In this document: positions 6,310 to 11,443 of the stretch, piece by piece | Position numbering within the stretch: the first letter of the stretch is position 1 | How the letters are laid out: each line of letters opens with the position of its first letter | NCBI GenBank assembly: GCA_017998575.1 | Contig: JAGOCV010000111.1 | Coordinates: forward strand, 1 to 11,443 | DNA length: 11,443 nt | DNA from: Burkholderiaceae bacterium | Lineage (GTDB): Bacteria; Pseudomonadota; Gammaproteobacteria; Burkholderiales; Burkholderiaceae | Reading direction: 5' to 3' | Made by a program: the position numbers and the translations under genes | Notes under the pieces: model-generated | Told to the model about the DNA's origin: nothing | Database searches by the model: none | What the model saw: the letters and a program-made list of their open reading frames with translations, nothing else

Positions 6310-7286
6310 TCGGCCGAGATGCCCTGGGCCTTGATGACCTTGCCCCACTCCGCGTACTCGCGCTTCACGTCCGCCGCCAGCGGGCCGGGCGCCATGTAGG
6401 CGGTGGTCACGCCCTGCGCGGCGGCGGCGCTGGCCGCCTCGGGCGTGGCCAGCAGCTCGCCCACGGCCGCGCTCAGGCGGTCGATGATGGCCTGCGGCGT
6501 GCCCGCCGGCGCCAGCAGCATCTGGCGCGGCGCGACGTGGAAACCGGGCACCACGTCGGACAAGGTGGCGATGTCTTCCGCGCCGGCCAGGCGGGTCGAG
6601 CTGAACATGGCGATGGCTTTCACGCGCCCGCTGCGCACCTGCGGCACACCGGCCGCCGCGCTCACCACGCCGAACTGCAGCTGTCCGTTGATGACGTCGG
6701 TCACGAGCTGCGACGCGCCCCGGTACGGGATGTGCAGCAGGTGCGTCTTGGTGCGCGACTTGAACAGCTCCACGCCCAGGTGGTGCACCGTGCCGATGCC
6801 CGAGGTGCCGTAGGTGAAGCGGCCCGGGTTGGCCTTGACCAGCGCGAGGAATTCCGCCGGGTTGCTGGCCTTCACATCGTTGTTCGCCACCAGCAGCAGG
6901 CGCGACTGGAACAGGCCCGCCACCGGCACGAGCGATTTGATCGGGTCCAGCGAGGAACTCTGGTTCTGCAGCTGCGGCGCGATGAGCAGGGCGCTCTCGC
7001 CGTGCAGCAGGGTGTAGCCATCGGCCGGCGCCTTGGCGACGGTGTCGGCGGCCAACAGCCCGGCCGAACCGGCGCGGTTCTCCACCACCACGGACTGACC
7101 GAGCAGCGGGCCCAGGCGCTGCGAGACGATGCGCGCCATCGTGTCCACCGCGCCGCCGGCAGCGTAGCCGACGAAGATGCGGATCGGCCGGTTGGGGTAC
7201 GGGCCGGTCTGGGCGAAGGCCAGGGGTGCGGCCCCGGCGGCCAGGGTGGCGCCCACGAAGGTGCGGCGGCGAAGGTTGAGGGTCAT
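6306..7286 (-). CDS. Bug/TctC-family periplasmic solute receptor 2
   Basis: A 326-residue tripartite-tricarboxylate-transporter receptor. The N-terminus is a signal peptide with a twin-arginine-like start (RRRTFVG, 6-12), a hydrophobic core and a likely AFA cleavage site before Gln26, so Tat export is possible. The mature part shows Bug hallmarks: PNRPIRIFVGYAAGGAVD with the ligand loop, VVVENRAG and APADGYTLL. These receptors bind small (di)carboxylates in two lobes. The ATG at 7286 follows AGGAG with eight bases between, in a leader identical to that of the other receptor gene. It starts 25 bases after mdlC and overlaps amdA as ATGA, so receptor and decarboxylase are translated as a pair, which suggests the ligand is the AmdA substrate. 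No membrane partners (TctA/TctB) are in the window. Confidence 0.92.
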   Translation of the reverse strand: MTLNLRRRTFVGATLAAGAAPLAFAQTGPYPNRPIRIFVGYAAGGAVDTMARIVSQRLGPLLGQSVVVENRAGSAGLLAADTVAKAPADGYTLLHGESALLIAPQLQNQSSSLDPIKSLVPVAGLFQSRLLLVANNDVKASNPAEFLALVKANPGRFTYGTSGIGTVHHLGVELFKSRTKTHLLHIPYRGASQLVTDVINGQLQFGVVSAAAGVPQVRSGRVKAIAMFSSTRLAGAEDIATLSDVVPGFHVAPRQMLLAPAGTPQAIIDRLSAAVGELLATPEAASAAAAQGVTTAYMAPGPLAADVKREYAEWGKVIKAQGISAE

Positions 7287-7300
7287 GGTCTTGTCTCCTG
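7284..7300 (-). promoter_or_regulatory. ribosome-binding leader of Bug receptor 2, identical to that of receptor 1
   Basis: On the minus strand this reads CAGGAGACAAGACCATG, with AGGAG (complement of 7295-7299) eight bases before the ATG. The same 17 bases occur at 11309-11325. It is one of only two strong ribosome-binding sites in the operon and provides an internal translation entry point after the 25-bp gap. Confidence 0.7.
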
Positions 7301-7311
7301 GTTCTGGTTGG

Positions 7312-8901
7312 TCAGGCCACCCGCACTTCCACGAGCGAGGGTCCTTTCGAAGCGAGGGCTGATTTCAGCGCCGCGTGCAAGCGGCCGGCCTCTTCCACGC
7401 GCTCGCCGGGCACGCCGTGCCCTTGCGCCAGCGCGACGAAGTCGAGGCCCGGCAGGTCGGTGCCCGGCAGCACGGCACCGGCCGGGAAGCCGAGCACGCC
7501 GCCGAAGCGCTTCATCGCACCGTAGCGGCGGTTGTTGACGATCACGAAGGTGATGTCCAGGCCCAGTTGCGCGGCGGTCCACAGGGTCTGGATCGAGTAC
7601 ATGCTGGAGCCGTCGCCGATGACCGCGATCACGCGGCGCTTGCGCCACGCCAGGGCGATGCCGGCGGCGGCCGGCATGCTGTGGCCGAGGCCACCGCTGG
7701 CCATGGTGAAGAAGCTGCGCGGCCGCAGGATGGGCAGGTGCTGGTGCATCACCACGCGGGCGGTGGGCGCCTCCTCCACGATCACGTCGTCGGGCGAGCG
7801 CAGTTCCGCGATCGTCTGCAGCAGGTAGGCCACCTGGATCGGCGCACCGGGCTCGGCGCGCGCTTCGCGCACCCAGGCCGGCGGCGTGGCGCGCGGGCGC
7901 TGCGGCTGCGCGCCTTGCAGCGCCTGCAGCGCGAGGCCCACGTCGCCCACCACCGAGGTGCCCACCGGCGTGCGCGCTGCGGCGTCGGGGTCTTCGGTGA
8001 GCTGCCACAGCGTGGCACCGTCGGGGATGTGCGCGCCCTCGCCTTCCACGTGGTAGGTGAACACCGGCGCGCCCACCACCAGGATCAGGTCGTGGCCGGC
8101 CAGCTTCTGCACGATCTGCGCTTTCACCGCCGGCAGGAAGCCGTGGAACAGCGCATGGTCTTCCGGGAAGCCTGCGCGCGCCGACATGGGCGCGTTGAAC
8201 ACCTTGGCGCCATGGCGCTCGGCCAGCGCCACGATGCCATCCCAGGCGCCCGAGCGGTCGATCTCGGCCCCGGTGACGAACACCGGCCGCTCGCAGGCCG
8301 CGAGCGCCTGCGCCAGCGCCGCGATGGCCTGCGGATCGGGCGCCGTGCGCAGGCTCAGCGCGCGTGGCGGCACCGGCTCGGCCGGCTGGTCCCAGTCGTC
8401 CGAGGGCACCGAGACCAGCACCGGCCCGCAAGGCGCCTGCAAGGCGCGGCGGCAGGCGGTGGCGATGGCCTGCGGCACGTCCTGCGCGCGCGCGGGCTCG
8501 ATGCTCCACTTCACGTACGGCTGCGGCAGCTCGGTGGCGCGCTCGGAGGCGAGGTAGGCGTCCAGCGGCTGGATGGAACGCGACTGCTGGCCCGCGATGA
8601 CCACCAGCGGCGTGCGGTTCTTGAACGCGGTGTAGAGGTTGCCCATGCCGTGGCCGACACCGGCCGCGGAGTGCAGGTTGACCACGCCGACCTTGCCGTT
8701 GGCCTGCGCATAACCGTCGGCCATGCCGACGCACACCGCCTCCTGCAGACCCAGCACGTAGCGGATGTCCCCGGGGAAGTGGCGGAACATGGGCAGTTCC
8801 GTCGAGCCCGGGTTGCCGAAGATGGTGTCCACACCGAACTGGCGCAGCACGTCGTACACGCCGTCGCGAACGGTGAAAGGGGTCGGGGAATCGGGGCTCA
8901 T
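7312..8901 (-). CDS. mdlC: benzoylformate decarboxylase (ThDP-dependent)
   Basis: A 529-residue thiamine-diphosphate enzyme that decarboxylates benzoylformate or another arylglyoxylate to the aryl aldehyde. It is collinear with Pseudomonas putida MdlC (528 residues). The active-site set is complete: Ser33 in GNPGSTELP, Glu54 in LQEAV (cofactor activation), His77 in NLHSAAG and His284 in FTYH. The cofactor-binding motif runs from GDGS (429-432) to VNN (455-457). After it, YGAMKRFGGVL retains the Ala and Phe of the phenyl pocket, with Leu to Met as the main change. Domains: PYR about 8-180, middle 190-335, PP 350-525. The ATG at 8901 overlaps the aldehyde dehydrogenase stop as ATGA. Adjacent aldehyde and hydroxy-acid dehydrogenases fit the mandelate pathway. 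Acetolactate synthase or oxalyl-CoA decarboxylase are much less likely given Ser33, His77 and His284. Confidence 0.92.
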   Translation of the reverse strand: MSPDSPTPFTVRDGVYDVLRQFGVDTIFGNPGSTELPMFRHFPGDIRYVLGLQEAVCVGMADGYAQANGKVGVVNLHSAAGVGHGMGNLYTAFKNRTPLVVIAGQQSRSIQPLDAYLASERATELPQPYVKWSIEPARAQDVPQAIATACRRALQAPCGPVLVSVPSDDWDQPAEPVPPRALSLRTAPDPQAIAALAQALAACERPVFVTGAEIDRSGAWDGIVALAERHGAKVFNAPMSARAGFPEDHALFHGFLPAVKAQIVQKLAGHDLILVVGAPVFTYHVEGEGAHIPDGATLWQLTEDPDAAARTPVGTSVVGDVGLALQALQGAQPQRPRATPPAWVREARAEPGAPIQVAYLLQTIAELRSPDDVIVEEAPTARVVMHQHLPILRPRSFFTMASGGLGHSMPAAAGIALAWRKRRVIAVIGDGSSMYSIQTLWTAAQLGLDITFVIVNNRRYGAMKRFGGVLGFPAGAVLPGTDLPGLDFVALAQGHGVPGERVEEAGRLHAALKSALASKGPSLVEVRVA

Positions 8902-10352
8902 GCGGAATAGCTGCGGTTGACGAACTTGGTGTGGAGGTAACTGTCGAGGCCTTCTTCGCCACTCTCGTAGCCATAGCCGCTGTCGCGCACGCCGCCGAAC
9001 GGCGCCTCGGCCACGGTCACCACGGTGCTGTTGATGGCCACGCTGCCCACCGCCAGGTCGGCGATCATCTGCCGCTGCAGGCGCGCGGAGTCGGTGAACA
9101 CGTAGGAGCCCAGGCCGTAGCGCGTGGCGTTGGCCAGCTCGACGGCCTGCGCGGGCGTGTCAAAGGCGCGGATCAGCGCGACCGGGCCGAAAGGCTCTTC
9201 GCGCATGGCCCGGGCGTCGGGGCTGACGTCGGCGAACACGGTGGGCTGGTGGAAGTAGCCTTGCTCACCCACGCGTTCGCCGCCGGCGACGAGGGTGCCT
9301 TCGGCCCGGGTCTGGGCCACGAGCTCGCGGATCGCGCCCAGGCGCCGGCCGTTGGCCAGCGGGCCCATGTCGGTGCCCTCGGCCAGGCCGTCGCCCACGC
9401 GCAGCGCCGAGGCCGCCGAGGCGAAGGCATCCACGAAGCGGGCGTAGGCGCCCTGCTGCACGAAGAAGCGCGTGGGCGCGTGGCACAGCTGGCCGGCGTT
9501 GCGGAACTTGGCCGCGGCCAACTGGCGTGCTGCGGCCTCCACGTCGGCGTCGTCGAACACGATCACCGGCGAGTGGCCGCCGAGCTCCAGCGTGAGGCGC
9601 TTGAGGCCGGGCGCGGCCAGGCGGGCCAGCTGCTGGCCCACCGCCACCGAGCCGGTGAAGGACACCTTGCGGATCACGTCCGACGCGATCAGGTGCGAGG
9701 ACACGAAGGACGGCACGCCAAAGACGAGGTTGACGACGCCGTCGGGCACGCCGGCTTCGATGAAGCATTCGACCATCTTCGCGACCGAGGCCGGGGTTTC
9801 CTCCGGCGGCTTGAGGATGCAGGAGCAACCCGCGGCCAGCGCGCCGCCAAGCTTGCGCGCGGCCAGGATCACTGGCACGTTCCAGGGCGACATCAGCAGG
9901 CAGGGGCCCACGGGCTCCTTGCGCACCTCGTAGTCCGCCCCCGGTTGCGGTGCGGGCAGGATGCGGCCATACACCCGCGTGGCCTGCCCGGCGTACCACT
10001 GCACCATGTCGGCGGCCACATCGACTTCCATGCGCGCCTGCGGCAGGGGCTTGCCTTGCTCCAGGGTGAGCAGGCGGGCGATGGCCTCGCGCTGCGCGCG
10101 CAGGTTCTGCACCCCCTGGGTCAACACCCGCTGGCGGGCCGCTGCGGGCGTGGCGCGCCAGACGTGAAAGCCCTGCTCGGCAGCGGCCAGCGCATCGTCG
10201 AGATCGCGCGCCGAGGCGTGGCTCAACTCGTCGAGCACCGCTTCGGTGGCCGGGTTGATCACCGCGCTGCGCGTGTCCGCGCTGCCGGCGCGCCATTGCC
10301 CGCCGATGAAGAGGCGCGGCGCGCGGTAGACCGTCGTCTCGCTCATGCTCAC
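8898..10352 (-). CDS. NAD(P)-dependent aldehyde dehydrogenase, probably aryl-aldehyde
   Basis: A 484-residue aldehyde dehydrogenase oxidising an aldehyde to the acid. Visible residues: Asn158 in SPWNVP (oxyanion), Lys181 in LKPPEETP (cofactor), FTGS (232-235), general base Glu256 in LELGGHSP, nucleophile Cys290 in GQLCHAP, EEPFGP (385-390) and PFGGVRDSGYG (451-461). The start is taken as GTG at 10352, because it overlaps the receptor 1 stop as GTGA and has AAGG seven bases upstream; an ATG two codons later (10346) is almost as good. The gene ends in an ATGA overlap with mdlC, so the enzyme likely consumes the decarboxylase product, as benzaldehyde dehydrogenase MdlD does. By sequence alone it could equally be called a succinate-semialdehyde or vanillin dehydrogenase-like enzyme; aryl specificity is inferred from the operon. 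Confidence 0.9.
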   Translation of the reverse strand: MSMSETTVYRAPRLFIGGQWRAGSADTRSAVINPATEAVLDELSHASARDLDDALAAAEQGFHVWRATPAAARQRVLTQGVQNLRAQREAIARLLTLEQGKPLPQARMEVDVAADMVQWYAGQATRVYGRILPAPQPGADYEVRKEPVGPCLLMSPWNVPVILAARKLGGALAAGCSCILKPPEETPASVAKMVECFIEAGVPDGVVNLVFGVPSFVSSHLIASDVIRKVSFTGSVAVGQQLARLAAPGLKRLTLELGGHSPVIVFDDADVEAAARQLAAAKFRNAGQLCHAPTRFFVQQGAYARFVDAFASAASALRVGDGLAEGTDMGPLANGRRLGAIRELVAQTRAEGTLVAGGERVGEQGYFHQPTVFADVSPDARAMREEPFGPVALIRAFDTPAQAVELANATRYGLGSYVFTDSARLQRQMIADLAVGSVAINSTVVTVAEAPFGGVRDSGYGYESGEEGLDSYLHTKFVNRSYSA

Positions 10353-11311
10353 TGGTCCGCCTTGATGTTGTTCTTGCGGGCGACCTCGGTCCAGGCGGGG
10401 ATCTCCTGCGCGATCTGGCGGGTGAAGGCCTCCGAGGTGCTGGACGCCGGCGTCAGTCCCAGCTGGGCCATGCTCTTGAGCGTCTCCGGGTGCTGCACCG
10501 CCTTGGCGACTTCACGCTCCAGCAGCTTGACGATCGGCGCGGGCGTGCCGGCGGGGGCGAACAGGCCGATCCAGAACTGGATGCTCAGGTCGATGCCCTG
10601 CTCCTTGAGCGTGGGGATGTCGGGGAAGGTCGGGTTGCGTGCATCGGACGACACGGCCAGGCCGCGCACCAGCTTGCCGTTGATGGCGCCGGCCGCCGGG
10701 CCGGGGTCGAGCATGCTGAAGGTGGTCTCGCCACCGGCCACCGACTTCATCGAATCGCCGCTGCCCTTGTAGGGCACGTGCTGCGACTGAATGCCGGTGC
10801 GCTCCTTCAGCAGTTCGGTGGCGAGCTGGAAGGTGGACGCGCTGGAGGCGTAGTTGGACAGCTGCGGGTTCTCCTTGGTGAACTTCACCAGGTCGGGCAT
10901 GGACTTGAACGGCGAGTCGGCCTTGACCGAGACGATCAGCGGGAAAGTCGCAATGGTGGAGATCGGGATGAAGTCCTTCTGCGGCGAGTACGGCAGGTTG
11001 GAGTAGGTGGCGGCGTTGATCACCAGCGGGCCGCTGGCGCCGATCATCAGCGTGTAGCCATCGGCCGGCGCCTGCTTGGTCACCACCGCGCCCACGATGG
11101 CACCGGTGCTGGGCCGGTTCTCCACCACCACCGGCTGGCCCAGGCTGTCGCCCACGCGCTTGGCGATGATGCGCGCCAGGATGTCGTTGGAGCCGCCGGG
11201 CGAATAGCCGACGACGAACTTGATGGGCTTGGACGGGTAGTGGTCCTGGGCGTGGGCCACAAGGGCAACGGCGCAAAGCGCGATGCCCGCCACGAGGCTA
11301 CGGCGGATCAT
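10349..11311 (-). CDS. Bug/TctC-family periplasmic solute receptor 1
   Basis: A 320-residue extracytoplasmic receptor, first gene of the operon. The N-terminus is a Sec-type signal peptide (MIRRSLVAGIALCAVALVAHA) with likely cleavage after Ala21. Bug hallmarks follow: PSKPIKFVVGYSPGG and SNDILAR at the first ligand loop, VVVENRPS, APADGYTLMIG and YKGSGD. It is clearly a distant paralogue of the second receptor, so the two probably differ in ligand. The ATG at 11311 is preceded by AGGAG with eight bases between; an upstream in-frame ATG at 11359 has no signal-peptide logic and is rejected. No transporter membrane subunit is present, as is common for the many orphan Bug receptors of Burkholderiales. 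It may serve uptake through a TctAB elsewhere, or sensing. Confidence 0.93.
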   Translation of the reverse strand: MIRRSLVAGIALCAVALVAHAQDHYPSKPIKFVVGYSPGGSNDILARIIAKRVGDSLGQPVVVENRPSTGAIVGAVVTKQAPADGYTLMIGASGPLVINAATYSNLPYSPQKDFIPISTIATFPLIVSVKADSPFKSMPDLVKFTKENPQLSNYASSASTFQLATELLKERTGIQSQHVPYKGSGDSMKSVAGGETTFSMLDPGPAAGAINGKLVRGLAVSSDARNPTFPDIPTLKEQGIDLSIQFWIGLFAPAGTPAPIVKLLEREVAKAVQHPETLKSMAQLGLTPASSTSEAFTRQIAQEIPAWTEVARKNNIKADQ

Positions 11312-11325
11312 GGTCTTGTCTCCTG
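11309..11325 (-). promoter_or_regulatory. ribosome-binding leader of Bug receptor 1
   Basis: The minus strand reads CAGGAGACAAGACCATG; AGGAG is the complement of 11320-11324 and lies eight bases before the ATG at 11311. It decides the start against the upstream ATG. It is identical over 17 bases to the leader of the second receptor at 7284-7300. Confidence 0.75.
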
Positions 11326-11340
11326 TTCTTGAAGGCTTCG

Positions 11341-11369
11341 AGTATTGACCCGATGCCATGCCTCGTAAA
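11341..11369 (-). promoter_or_regulatory. candidate sigma70 promoter of the operon
   Basis: On the minus strand TTTACG (11369-11364) and AATACT (11346-11341) are separated by 17 bases, each matching four of six consensus positions. Transcription would start near 11334, leaving a leader of about 23 bases up to the receptor 1 ATG that includes the ribosome-binding site. A short dyad CCTC-N7-GAGG (11361-11375) overlaps the -35 region and could be an operator half of a regulator. The match is modest, as expected for an activator-dependent promoter. Confidence 0.3.
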
Positions 11370-11418
11370 ATGAGGAATTGCTCTGATCCATAACCTTTTC
11401 AACATACCTGGACGGCCC

Positions 11419-11443
11419 ATGGACCGGACGAATCGACTGCGCC
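11419..11443 (+). CDS. possible divergent gene start, truncated by the window end
   Basis: An ATG at 11419 opens a plus-strand frame (M-D-R-T-N-R-L-R) that runs off the window after eight codons. A divergently transcribed regulator (for example LysR or IclR type) would be usual here, since the 107-bp gap from 11312 to 11418 looks like a shared intergenic control region. No strong ribosome-binding site is visible, and the few residues cannot identify a family. Confidence 0.3.

Noticed and set aside
6310..6348. N-terminal extension of AmdA to 6348
   Set aside because: The family N-terminus aligns with the ATG at 6309, which also forms the ATGA overlap.
11312..11359. Upstream ATG (11359) for Bug receptor 1
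   Set aside because: It would add 16 polar residues before the signal peptide; the ATG at 11311 has a proper AGGAG site.
1..11443. CRISPR array, tRNA, rRNA or insertion-sequence transposase
   Set aside because: I found no regularly spaced repeats, no tRNA-like cloverleaf and no transposase motif when reading the window by eye.

Overview
The window looks like a chromosomal piece of a high-GC betaproteobacterium of the order Burkholderiales, probably Comamonadaceae or Alcaligenaceae. This is inferred from the roughly 70% GC coding sequence, two Bug-type (TctC-like) periplasmic receptors, and an arylmalonate decarboxylase very like the Bordetella enzyme. No taxonomic marker gene is present.

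Region 1 (about 1-1687) is clearly lower in GC (mid-50s percent on lines I counted by hand). It holds two overlapping minus-strand genes: an unrecognised 169-aa protein, then a DUF1828-like 264-aa protein. A 14-bp exact direct repeat (222-235 and 1669-1682) flanks the pair, so it looks like an acquired two-gene module placed directly behind the catabolic operon. The first 111 bases carry two overlapping, mutually exclusive inverted repeats and no supported gene.

Region 2 (1688-11311, minus strand, transcribed right to left) is a tight eight-gene aromatic-acid operon. In transcription order: Bug receptor 1, NAD(P) aldehyde dehydrogenase, benzoylformate decarboxylase (mdlC), Bug receptor 2, arylmalonate decarboxylase (amdA), an enolase-superfamily mandelate-racemase-like protein, an FMN (S)-mandelate-dehydrogenase-like alpha-hydroxy-acid oxidase, and a class A FAD monooxygenase. 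Five of the seven junctions are 4-bp ATGA or GTGA overlaps, one is a 4-bp gap and one is 25 bp, so the genes are very likely co-transcribed and translationally coupled.

Four members mirror the mandelate pathway (racemase-like, mandelate dehydrogenase, benzoylformate decarboxylase, aryl-aldehyde dehydrogenase), with an arylmalonate decarboxylase embedded among them. The working model is inference: Bug receptors bind an aryl-substituted (di)carboxylate; AmdA decarboxylates an aryl(hydroxy)malonate; the resulting 2-hydroxy acid is oxidised to an arylglyoxylate, decarboxylated to an aryl aldehyde and oxidised to an aryl carboxylate; and the flavin monooxygenase hydroxylates a ring. This would give the arylmalonate decarboxylase, whose natural role is unsettled, a concrete pathway.

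Region 3 (11312-11443) is the operon's leader, with a candidate promoter and ribosome-binding site. A possible divergent gene starts at 11419, where a regulator would be expected, but only about eight codons are visible.
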